From Lutibacter sp. (GTDB taxonomy: Bacteria; Bacteroidota; Bacteroidia; Flavobacteriales; Flavobacteriaceae): a stretch of 5,051 nt of DNA. The notes beneath the pieces are model-generated. The model saw only the letters and a list, made by a program, of their open reading frames with translations, searched no databases and was not told the origin of the DNA. The position numbers and the translations under genes were made by a program. The stretch spans positions 1 through 5,051 of the forward strand of contig SDWL01000325.1 in assembly GCA_004195315.1 (NCBI GenBank). The letters run 5' to 3'. Below, piece by piece: positions 1 through 4,190 of the stretch. How positions within the stretch are numbered: the stretch's first letter is position 1; each line of letters opens with the position of its first letter.

Positions 1-2
1 TT

Positions 3-30
3 AATTCCCCGCAGCTTGCCGCGGGGAATT
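3..30. repeat. GC-rich perfect palindrome next to the glycosyltransferase coding region
   Basis: The 10-base arms AATTCCCCGC (3-12) and GCGGGGAATT (21-30) are perfectly complementary around the 8-base loop AGCTTGCC. The arms are far richer in GC than the surrounding genes. No clean T-run follows on either strand, so a simple rho-independent terminator is not well supported. The glycosyltransferase frame reads through it without a stop, so it is either an in-frame insertion into that gene or the junction where the gene was cut. A dispersed intergenic palindrome is the most likely identity, by inference. Confidence 0.75.
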
Positions 31-653
31 TCATTATTGGAGTAATTATTCCAGAAAAATCATTTTTTAATATAATGCCATTATTCACAACAAAACAAGT
101 ATTAACAGTGGGTAGGTTTGTTGATAAAAAAGCACCACATTTAACCATTTTAGCATTTCATAAAGTATTGGAAAAAGTACCTGATGCTAATTTAGTATTG
201 GCAGGTGATGGCCCATTATTAAATGCTTGCAAAGATTTGGTAAAGGGGTTGGGAATTGTAGATTCCGTTCGTTTTATTGGAAGAATTACTCCAGTACAAC
301 ATAAAGAATTGTTGGAACAATCTATGCTTTTTGTACAACATTCAAAAGTGGCAGATACTGGAGATAGTGAAGGAACACCTGTTGCTATTTTAGAAGCCTC
401 GGCAGCGGGCTTACCAATAGTATCAACTTTTCATGCTGGAATACCTAAAGTAGTATTAAATGAACAGACGGGTTTTTTGGTAGCAGAAAATGATGTAAAA
501 TCTATGGCAAATTGCATACTAAAATTAATAACTGATAAAAATTTAGCTAAAGATTTTGGCAATCGGGGTAGAGCATACGTAAAAGAAAATTTCACCTTAG
601 AAAAACATATCGGGGTAATTGCTAAATGTATTGATGAGACAATAAAATTATAA
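3..653 (+). CDS. GT4-family glycosyltransferase, C-terminal half (5' end missing or outside the window)
   Basis: Retaining GT-B glycosyltransferase of the GT4 (Glycos_transf_1) type, predicted to add a sugar from a nucleotide-sugar donor to a lipid-linked surface glycan on the cytoplasmic face of the inner membrane. Only the C-terminal donor-binding domain is present. Counting from the ATG at 75, the donor-domain opening TVGRFVDKKAP is at residues 11-21, LAGDGPLL at 42-49, and the GT4 EX7E motif EGTPVAILE at 99-107 (Glu99, Glu107), followed by the typical GLPIVSTFHAGI segment. Family members are about twice this length. The frame stays open upstream of 75 to the window edge, and the residues before that Met (PEKSFFNIMPLF) resemble the usual linker into the donor domain, so the ATG at 75 is probably internal. 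The gene is either cut by the window edge or truncated at the palindrome at 3-30. It ends with TAA at 651-653, facing the HU remnant. The closest functional relatives I recognise are colanic-acid-type exopolysaccharide transferases; the sugar specificity is unknown. Confidence 0.85.
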   Translation, partial: NSPQLAAGNFIIGVIIPEKSFFNIMPLFTTKQVLTVGRFVDKKAPHLTILAFHKVLEKVPDANLVLAGDGPLLNACKDLVKGLGIVDSVRFIGRITPVQHKELLEQSMLFVQHSKVADTGDSEGTPVAILEASAAGLPIVSTFHAGIPKVVLNEQTGFLVAENDVKSMANCILKLITDKNLAKDFGNRGRAYVKENFTLEKHIGVIAKCIDETIKL

Positions 654-657
654 ATAA

Positions 658-906
658 TTACTTCATCTTTTTATACACTAAATCCTCCAACATTTCCTTA
701 AAACGTTTACTAGGTCTGAAATTTGTTTTAGCATTGTTAATGGTACTGGCTGTCACTTGTTTTTCAGTAGTATACCCATTAGAAGTGATGCCTAATTGAA
801 AGCTTCCTATATTTCCTAGGCGTACAATTTTACAGTATTGTAGTTCGTGTATCATCGTTTCTCCTAAATGCATCATAAATTGAAGATAGTCAACATAGCG
901 CTTTTT
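658..906 (-). pseudogene. N-terminally truncated HU-related DNA-binding protein remnant
   Basis: The 72-codon frame from the ATG at 874-876 to TAA at 660-658 encodes the C-terminal half of an HU-related protein of the type found intact at 1568-1951. Shared blocks include MI-EL, KIVRLGNIGSFQLGI against RIVQFGELGNFQIGV, and NFRPSKRFKEML against NFRPAKRLRKML. The similarity does not stop at the ATG. Reading further upstream gives VDYLQF, matching PDCLAV in the intact paralogue at the same spacing, before a stop at 909-907. About the first 48 residues of the family are therefore missing, and no N-terminal remnant was found upstream, where the palindromic element at 931-1007 begins. A TAAATTTG box lies at 917-910 on this strand, and TTTAGGAG precedes the eighth codon (ATG at 855-853), so a short DNA-binding fragment could still be expressed. 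A decayed gene is the more likely reading. Confidence 0.7.
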
Positions 907-930
907 TTACAAATTTAGTAAATAAGAAAC

Positions 931-1007
931 AGATTGCCACGGTTTTTTCAAAACCTCGTAATGACGAAAGTTACCGTCTTTACGAGAAGTATGCGAAGTG
1001 GCAATCT
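931..1007. repeat. Nested palindromic repeat element (about 77 bp)
   Basis: The outer 10-base arms AGATTGCCAC (931-940) and GTGGCAATCT (998-1007) are perfect inverted repeats. Inside them is a second hairpin: CTCGTAA (955-961) pairs with TTACGAG (980-986), and after one mismatch GACG (963-966) pairs with CGTC (975-978). The wording (GCAATCT ends, TCGTAATGACG core) resembles the small palindromic repeats with GTCATTGCGAGG-like cores scattered between genes in many bacteria; this identification is from memory. It carries no coding sequence and would be moved in trans if mobile. It begins where coding similarity of the HU remnant ends, and a diverged relative is seen at 2317-2402. Confidence 0.7.
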
Positions 1008-1200
1008 CATGAACAGGAGCAAATTTCCACAGTTTTTACTAACTAACTTAAATCAACCTAAATCCCCAAAACAGCGTATCTAGCATCCTTTTTATTAACA
1101 ATTTTGAGCATTTAAAACCAAACCAAACTAAAATAATGTAATAAATAGTTGAAATAGTTTAAATGATATCTTACTTTTATCGTGTTAAATAAGACGATTA

Positions 1201-1257
1201 GCTAGAACTGATCGAGGTTTTTATCAAATTATAACTCAATAACTACAGGGTGCTAGC
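1201..1257. repeat. Degenerate duplicate of the HU gene's 3' flank
   Basis: This segment repeats 1522-1572, the stop codon and 3' flank of the intact HU-related gene. GCTAGAAC, GATCGAGGTTTTTATCAAATT and AACTACAGGG(C/T)GCTAGC occur in the same order, with small insertions in this copy. The outer arm of the terminator hairpin is not preserved here. No HU coding sequence is attached on the expected side (1258 onward), so only the tail of a former copy appears to survive. Confidence 0.65.
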
Positions 1258-1279
1258 CATTAAATTATTGAGTTTTTTT
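1233..1279 (+). terminator. Plus-strand hairpin with T-run
   Basis: AACTCAATAA (1233-1242) is perfectly complementary to TTATTGAGTT (1265-1274), with a 22-base loop and seven T residues at 1273-1279. This is the shape of a rho-independent terminator, although the stem is AT-rich and the loop is long. There is no plus-strand gene immediately upstream; the nearest is the glycosyltransferase ending at 653. The hairpin formed inside the duplicated HU 3' flank and may be fortuitous. Confidence 0.35.
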
Positions 1280-1284
1280 CTGCC

Positions 1285-1327
1285 TTTTAGTGTCGTTTTA
1301 CACTAAAAATTCAAGCATTTTTAGTGT
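1285..1327. repeat. Inverted pair plus third copy of TTTTAGTGT
   Basis: TTTTAGTGT (1285-1293) and its complement ACACTAAAA (1300-1308) form a perfect 9-base hairpin with a 6-base loop. A third copy in the same orientation as the first lies at 1319-1327, and a fourth at 2053-2061 on the other side of the intact HU-related gene, where it belongs to a looser inverted pair. Repeated short sites on both sides of one gene suggest operator-like elements, but AT-rich intergenic sequence makes chance copies possible. Confidence 0.4.
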
Positions 1328-1393
1328 GTTCAATCGACTTTTTACTTTATTTGGTGTATTCTTGACGCAATTTTAAAGTTTTTTAAAATTAGC

Positions 1394-1499
1394 TTAGCAA
1401 TAGAAAATAACTATTTAGCAGTTTAAGCAAAGTCCTTAGCAATTTTGTGAAACTTCTTAGCAGTTTTAGTAAACTGTTATAGCAATTTTGAGTAAAAAA
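1394..1499. repeat. Five degenerate 21-base direct repeats beginning TTAGCA
   Basis: TTAGCA starts at 1394, 1415, 1436 and 1457, exactly 21 bases apart, and ATAGCA follows at 1479. Downstream positions are also partly conserved: a T-rich block after TTAGCA(A/G), then an A-rich block containing GTAAA, GCAAA or GTGAAA. A looser match (GCAATTTTAAAG) lies upstream from 1367. The period equals two turns of B-DNA, so equivalent bases face the same side of the helix. The array sits just beyond the terminator of the HU-related gene. No protein is encoded through it. Confidence 0.5.
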
Positions 1500-1506
1500 T
1501 GGATAT

Positions 1507-1542
1507 AAAAAAACCTCGGTCGCTAGAACGATCGAGGTTTTT
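1507..1542 (-). terminator. Rho-independent terminator of the HU-related gene
   Basis: AAAAACCTCG (1509-1518) pairs perfectly with CGAGGTTTTT (1533-1542). The stem continues with three more pairs after one imperfect position, closing on the loop CTAGAA (1523-1528). On the minus strand it ends in seven T residues (complement of 1507-1513), about 25 bases beyond the stop codon of the HU-related gene. The symmetric A and T tracts could let it act on plus-strand transcripts too. Confidence 0.8.
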
Positions 1543-1567
1543 ATCAAATTAAATTAACTACAGGGCG

Positions 1568-1951
1568 CTAGCTCGCTTTTAATCTAAATTCTAACGTTTT
1601 AAGCATTTTTCGTAAACGTTTTGCAGGTCTAAAATTCAAATGTGCTGAAGTAACGCTGTTACCACTCACTTCTTCAGTAAGAGCTTCCCCTTCTGAACGT
1701 ACACCAATTTGAAAATTACCCAGTTCACCAAACTGTACAATTCTACCTTGTTCCAGTTCATCTATCATGTTCATCTCCAATGCTCGGAGAACAGCTAGAC
1801 AATCCGGAACACGAACAGTACATTGGTTGGACACTAAATATGCCAAACGCTCAAAATCTACTTTACCAGTAGAAATAGCATGGGCATAATACTTTGGAAC
1901 CGCAGTTTCGTCCTGCGGATTTCCCCTAGAGATTGATTTAATTTCAATCAT
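1568..1951 (-). CDS. HU-related (HU_rel-type) DNA-binding protein
   Basis: A 127-residue protein related to histone-like HU/IHF proteins, in the longer divergent class common in Bacteroidota (compare TIGR01201, HU-related). It should bind DNA as a dimer in the nucleoid. The N-terminus (MIEIKSISRGNP, then PKYYAHAISTGKVDFERLA) is an extension absent from classical HU. The HU-like core follows: helices around residues 31-68, the turn IVQFGELGNFQIGV at 71-84, a polar arm at 86-103, and the closing NFRPAKRLRKML at 106-117, rich in basic residues. The classical arm motif RxGRNP is not visible. The start at 1951 fits the family; AAGGAG lies about 23 bases upstream, too far for a normal ribosome site, as is common in this phylum. 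It is transcribed away from the transferase genes and has its own terminator. HU genes next to capsule loci are known in Bacteroidota (Porphyromonas gingivalis PG0121), which suggests a role in locus expression, by analogy only. Confidence 0.85.
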   Translation of the reverse strand: MIEIKSISRGNPQDETAVPKYYAHAISTGKVDFERLAYLVSNQCTVRVPDCLAVLRALEMNMIDELEQGRIVQFGELGNFQIGVRSEGEALTEEVSGNSVTSAHLNFRPAKRLRKMLKTLEFRLKAS

Positions 1952-2140
1952 AATACAAATTGTTTTTAAATGACTCCTTAGTTGAAATCATTATTGTAAA
2001 ATTAAATATTATTTTAAAGGCTAACGTTTTATACTAAAATTAGTTAGTAACATTTTAGTGTTGAAAAGTTGTTTTTTTTGTTTGCTTATTTTTTGTAGAT
2101 TTAAGCGTTAACTATTTTTAAACTAACAACGTTTTAATAC
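1952..2140. promoter_or_regulatory. Upstream region of the HU-related gene, with inverted pair ACTAAAAT/ATTTTAGT
   Basis: This AT-rich stretch must contain the promoter for the minus-strand HU-related gene, but I find no clear TAnnTTTG box on that strand. ACTAAAAT (2033-2040) and ATTTTAGT (2052-2059) form an inverted pair with an 11-base gap, about 80-110 bases upstream of the start codon, and the right member extends into TTTTAGTGT (2053-2061), also found three times downstream of the gene. Autoregulation by the HU-related protein or control by a neighbouring regulator is possible but unproven. Confidence 0.3.
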
Positions 2141-2284
2141 GTCATCCTCAGCTTGAACAGAGAAAACGTCATCCTCAGCTTCACAACGTCATCCTCAGCT
2201 TGACAACGTCATCCTCAGCTTAACAACGTCATCCTCAGCTTAACAACGTCATCCTCAGCTTGACAACGTCATCCTCAGCTTGAC
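2141..2284 (+). repeat. Island A tandem array: seven GTCATCCTCAGCTT units
   Basis: GTCATCCTCAGCTT begins at 2141, 2168, 2188, 2208, 2228, 2248 and 2268. The last six are exactly 20 bases apart; the first is separated by 27. Units differ mainly at the bases after the core (GAACA, CACAA, GACAA, TAACAA). There is no spacer of unique sequence between units. The last unit leads directly into the tail CTGGGGATCT. The same element, inverted, forms the array at 4049-4190. This is a slippage-prone amplification of a dispersed intergenic repeat whose wording resembles the GTCATCCTGAGC-like repeats of Bacteroidota (recollection). Confidence 0.9.
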
Positions 2285-2321
2285 TGGGGATCTCATGATT
2301 TAAACTCCTAAGCTACAGATT
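2268..2321 (+). repeat. Left inverted-repeat arm (array end plus tail)
   Basis: The 26 bases at 2268-2293 (GTCATCCTCAGC to GGGGATCT) are perfectly repeated in inverted orientation at 4049-4074. The tail AACTCCTAAGCTACAGATT at 2303-2321 matches the inverse of 4020-4038 with one mismatch. Both arms place the array on the outside and the tail toward the enclosed genes, so this is one inverted duplication and not two unrelated repeats. The arms are about 1.7 kb apart and enclose the transferase and acetyltransferase genes. Confidence 0.85.
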
Positions 2322-2402
2322 ACTTCATTCCACTACGTTACATTCGCAATGACTAATCATACCGTTATTTAGAGGAGAACGGAATAAACGACGAATTAAT
2401 CT
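2317..2402. repeat. Diverged relative of the 931-1007 palindromic element
   Basis: This stretch begins AGATT and ends AATCT like the element at 931-1007, and in the same order shows CGCAATGAC (cf. CGTAATGAC), TACCGTTATTTAGAGG (cf. TACCGTCTTTACGAG) and CGACGAATTAATCTCATC (cf. GCGAAGTGGCAATCTCATG). Its length (about 86 against 77 bases) fits. The pairing of its ends has largely decayed. It interrupts the left arm; the right arm has only 12 bases at the corresponding place (4008-4019). An open minus-strand frame of 62 codons overlapping it is not a credible gene. Confidence 0.5.
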
Positions 2403-2405
2403 CAT

Positions 2406-2447
2406 CTCCGGCTTGATCGGAGATCTGTACATTTCAAATCTAAATGT
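2406..2447 (+). repeat. 42-bp direct repeat, left copy
   Basis: It begins CTCCGGCTTGATCGGAGATC and ends CAAATCTAAATGT, and is identical over 42 bases to 4937-4978 in the same orientation, 2,531 bases away. Its start CTCCGGCTTGATCGGAG is itself a palindrome (CTCCG/CGGAG arms). A shorter inverted match lies at 4228-4247. The two identical copies bracket all three genes of the transferase segment. Confidence 0.9.
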
Positions 2448-2452
2448 AACTA

Positions 2453-2483
2453 TATCCTCGCGAAAGCGAGGGCGAGAATGACA
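2453..2483 (+). repeat. GNRA-type hairpin element, left copy
   Basis: CCTCGC-GAAA-GCGAGG (2456-2471) is a perfect 6-base-pair hairpin closed by a GAAA loop, followed by GCGAGAATGACA. The full 31 bases recur inverted at 3977-4007 with a single difference, which changes an A-T pair into a wobble pair and keeps the stem. It is a second, inner member of the nested inverted repeats around the two genes. Confidence 0.8.
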
Positions 2484-2506
2484 GTTAGGGAGGGTTACCC
2501 CCAACA

Positions 2507-2543
2507 ATGTCATGCTGAGCTTGTTTAAGTATTGTCTGGAGAT
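2507..2543 (+). repeat. Single GTCATGCTGAGCTTGTTT-type dispersed repeat
   Basis: GTCATGCTGAGCTTG (2510-2524) is a lone relative of the 20-base array unit, followed by TTTAAGTATTGTCTGGAGATCG, which parallels the CTGGGGATCT tail of the array. It matches the wording of intergenic repeats I recall from many Bacteroidota genomes. From here to the transferase promoter region (2544-2605) I see only plain AT-rich sequence. Confidence 0.55.
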
Positions 2544-2609
2544 CGCTTATAAGTAACTTTTACCCTCATAAAAAATCACATATAATTACCAATAATGTCT
2601 TTTTAATGT

Positions 2610-2617
2610 TAAATTTG
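2610..2617 (+). promoter_or_regulatory. Possible Bacteroidota -7 box (TAAATTTG)
   Basis: TAAATTTG matches the Bacteroidota -7 consensus TAnnTTTG and lies 12 bases before the ATG of the phosphoglycosyl transferase, in the non-repetitive strip between island A and the gene. No convincing -33 TTTG lies at the expected distance, and the implied leader would be only a few bases long. A promoter here would make the two-gene operon independent of upstream transcription. Confidence 0.3.
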
Positions 2618-2629
2618 TTTTTTTAGCAT

Positions 2630-3235
2630 ATGTATACACACTTTTTCAAAAGATTTATAGACTTAAGTGCTGCTTTTATGGCATTATTACTCCTACTCCC
2701 TATACTACTAGTGGTAACTATTTTATTGACTTTTGCAAACCAAGGGAAACCTTTCTTTTTCCAAACCAGACCTGGGAAAGGTGAACAATTGTTTAGAATC
2801 ATCAAGTTTAAAACCATGAATGATGCTAAAGATACAGAAGGGAATTTATTGCCTGATGCACAACGTTTAACTACCATTGGTCACTTTGTTAGAAAAACAT
2901 CTATTGATGAATTACCGCAATTATTAAATGTACTTAAAGGAGAAATGAGTTTAATAGGCCCTAGACCTTTATTAGTAGACTATCTGCCCTTATATAACAA
3001 CGAACAACAAAAACGACATCTGGTTCGCCCGGGTATTACTGGTTGGGCACAGGTAAATGGCAGAAATGCTATAAGTTGGGAAGATAAATTTAGGTTAGAT
3101 GTTTATTATGTTGAGCATTTCAATTTTTTATTAGATCTAAAAATTATAGTTGCAACCATTAAAAAAGTGTTGGTACGTGAAGGAATCTCTTCAACATCTT
3201 CAGTTTCAATGGAAAAATTTAAAGGAACGAATTAA
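2630..3235 (+). CDS. Initiating phosphoglycosyl transferase, PglC/WcaJ catalytic-domain type
   Basis: A 201-residue monotopic phosphoglycosyl transferase (bacterial sugar transferase family, PF02397). Such enzymes move a sugar-1-phosphate from a UDP-sugar onto undecaprenyl phosphate, the first step of capsule, O-antigen or glycoprotein glycan assembly, at the inner membrane. The N-terminal hydrophobic helix (residues 10-34) has a proline at 24 where PglC has its helix-breaking Ser-Pro; here the pair is Leu-Pro. The basic stretch KFKTM is at 59-63, the catalytic pair Asp93-Glu94 lies in SIDELPQLLNVLKGEMSLIGPRP (91-113), and PGITGWAQVNGRN follows at 134-146. The length is that of the short PglC form, without the multi-spanning N-terminal domain of WcaJ/WbaP. 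The start MYTHFFKRFID is typical of the family. Six bases separate it from the acetyltransferase gene, so they are probably one transcript. Together these resemble the pglC-pglD pair of bacillosamine pathways. Substrate specificity is inferred, not shown. A minus-strand frame across its 5' part is a shadow. Confidence 0.93.
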   Translation: MYTHFFKRFIDLSAAFMALLLLLPILLVVTILLTFANQGKPFFFQTRPGKGEQLFRIIKFKTMNDAKDTEGNLLPDAQRLTTIGHFVRKTSIDELPQLLNVLKGEMSLIGPRPLLVDYLPLYNNEQQKRHLVRPGITGWAQVNGRNAISWEDKFRLDVYYVEHFNFLLDLKIIVATIKKVLVREGISSTSSVSMEKFKGTN

Positions 3236-3241
3236 TATATT

Positions 3242-3883
3242 ATGAAAAAAATAGCAATTATTGGAGCTGGTGGTTTTGGTAGAGAAATTATTGAACTTTT
3301 AATAGACATCAATAAAAAAGAAAAGACATTTACATTAATTGGATTTTTTGAGGATAATAAAAAAAAAGGAGAATTAATAAATGGATATCCCATTTTAGGT
3401 CAAATTGATGAGATTAATGAAATTTCCTATAAACTTGATATTGTGGTTGCTGTTGCCGATCCTTTTATGAAGAAAAATATAATTTCTAATATAAATAATC
3501 CAAATATTAATTATCCGATTTTGGTTCACCCAAATGCTTTAATAGGTGTAAATAATGTTTCAATTGATAAAGGAACAATTATATGTGCTGGGTGCATTAT
3601 AACTTGTGATATACAAATTGGAAAGTTTGTAATATTAAATTTATGTTGTACTGTTGGACATGATACAATTATCAACGATTTTTCATCTTTTATGCCAACT
3701 GTGAATATTTCAGGGGACGTTATTATTGAAAATGGAGTTTATGTAGGTACTGGTGCTAAAATTATAAATCAATTAACAATTGGGAAAAATACAATTATAG
3801 GTGCAGGTGCAGTTGTTTCTAAATCTTTACCTGCAAATTGTACAGCGGTAGGTATACCTGCCAAACCTATTAAATTTCATTAA
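3242..3883 (+). CDS. PglD/NeuD-family sugar O/N-acetyltransferase (left-handed beta-helix)
   Basis: A 213-residue acetyl-CoA-dependent acyltransferase of the NeuD/PglD family. PglD acetylates the 4-amino group of UDP-4-amino-sugars in the di-N-acetylbacillosamine pathway; other members modify sialic acids or other sugars. Residues 1-70 form the N-terminal Rossmann-like sugar-nucleotide domain with IGAGGFGREI at 7-16. Residues from about 97 onward are hexapeptide repeats (IGVNNV, IDKGTI, IGKFVI, IENGVY, IGKNTI). The motif NLCCTVGHD at 133-141 places His140 where PglD has its catalytic histidine, with Asp141 next to it. The C-terminus AVGIPAKPIKF (202-212) is the usual end. It follows the transferase by 6 bases. 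Hand counts on single 60-base lines give about 23-25% GC here (3361-3420, 3481-3540) against 33-38% in the preceding gene (2821-2880, 2941-3000), which hints at a different origin. The usual partner aminotransferase does not follow; island B does. Family assignment is secure, the substrate is not. Confidence 0.93.
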   Translation: MKKIAIIGAGGFGREIIELLIDINKKEKTFTLIGFFEDNKKKGELINGYPILGQIDEINEISYKLDIVVAVADPFMKKNIISNINNPNINYPILVHPNALIGVNNVSIDKGTIICAGCIITCDIQIGKFVILNLCCTVGHDTIINDFSSFMPTVNISGDVIIENGVYVGTGAKIINQLTIGKNTIIGAGAVVSKSLPANCTAVGIPAKPIKFH

Positions 3884-3976
3884 ATATTAGCTTATTAAGT
3901 CTTTCTAGAATAATTAATAATGTTTAGTCATTTAACAAAAAAATAAGTCATCCTGCGAAAGAGGGGCACATCACAT

Positions 3977-4007
3977 TGTCATTCTCGCCCCCGCTTTCGC
4001 GAGGATA
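3977..4007 (-). repeat. GNRA-type hairpin element, right (inverted) copy
   Basis: Read on the minus strand, it is CCTCGC-GAAA-GCGGGG plus GCGAGAATGACA. It equals the element at 2453-2483 except for one base, where A is replaced by G opposite T, keeping a wobble pair. A weaker related piece with GCGAAAGAGGGGC lies just to the left at 3956-3968. Confidence 0.8.
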
Positions 4008-4019
4008 AACTCCCACGGG

Positions 4020-4190
4020 AATCTGTAGCCTAGGAGTTCAAAAGTGACAGATCCCCAGTCAAGCTGAGGATGACGCTGTAAAAGTGAGGATGACGCTGTA
4101 AAAGTGAGGATGACGTTGTAAAAGTGAGGATGACGCTGTAAAAGTGAGGATGACGCTGTAAAGTGAGGATGACGTTGTAAAGTTGGAGAT
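4020..4190 (-). repeat. Island B: right inverted-repeat arm with 20-base array
   Basis: The tail 4020-4038 and the 26 bases 4049-4074 are the inverse of the left arm (2303-2321 and 2268-2293). GAGGATGAC then recurs at 4066, 4086, 4106, 4126, 4146 and 4165, with a degenerate seventh near 4184; spacing is 20 bases except for one 19. Only the first unit has the AAGCTGAGG form of the left array. The rest are AAAGTGAGG, so this array expanded from its own variant after the two copies separated. There are no unique spacers, so it is not a CRISPR array. Confidence 0.88.

Larger units (their letters stand above)
877..1567. other. Gene-poor interval between the two HU-related genes
   Basis: Apart from the start of the HU remnant's coding similarity, I see no convincing gene in this stretch on either strand; open frames are short and lack family motifs. 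It holds the nested palindrome 931-1007, a 3'-flank duplicate at 1201-1257, a plus-strand hairpin with T-run at 1233-1279, an inverted pair of TTTTAGTGT sites near 1285-1327, a 21-base-phased repeat at 1394-1499 and the terminator of the intact HU gene at 1507-1542. The part at 1008-1190 is plain AT-rich sequence in which I recognise nothing. The interval looks like the decayed remains of a once longer tandem set of HU-type genes. Confidence 0.6.

Noticed and set aside
1067..1117. Short minus-strand frame reading MLKIVNKKDARYAVLGI as the missing N-terminal half of the HU remnant
   Set aside because: It shows no similarity to the first 48 residues of the intact HU-related protein and ends after 17 codons.
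2141..2284. Regular 20-base repeats as a CRISPR array
   Set aside because: The units are contiguous with no unique spacers, the period is too short, and no cas genes are present. The same holds for 4049-4190.
2325..2513. 62-codon open frame on the minus strand as a small protein gene
   Set aside because: It lies wholly inside repeat island A, crosses several separate repeat elements and shows no protein family features.
2141..2629. Invertible promoter like those of Bacteroides fragilis capsule loci
   Set aside because: The inverted arms enclose whole genes and not just a promoter-sized segment, and no short inverted pair was found tightly around the candidate promoter at 2610-2617.
2623..2877. 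84-codon open frame on the minus strand
   Set aside because: It is antisense to the well-supported phosphoglycosyl transferase, whose hydrophobic N-terminus produces the open complementary frame.
2322..4019. Insertion sequence or composite transposon
   Set aside because: No transposase or recombinase gene is inside or next to the repeats, and no target-site duplication could be recognised. The arms are made of dispersed intergenic repeats, not IS ends.
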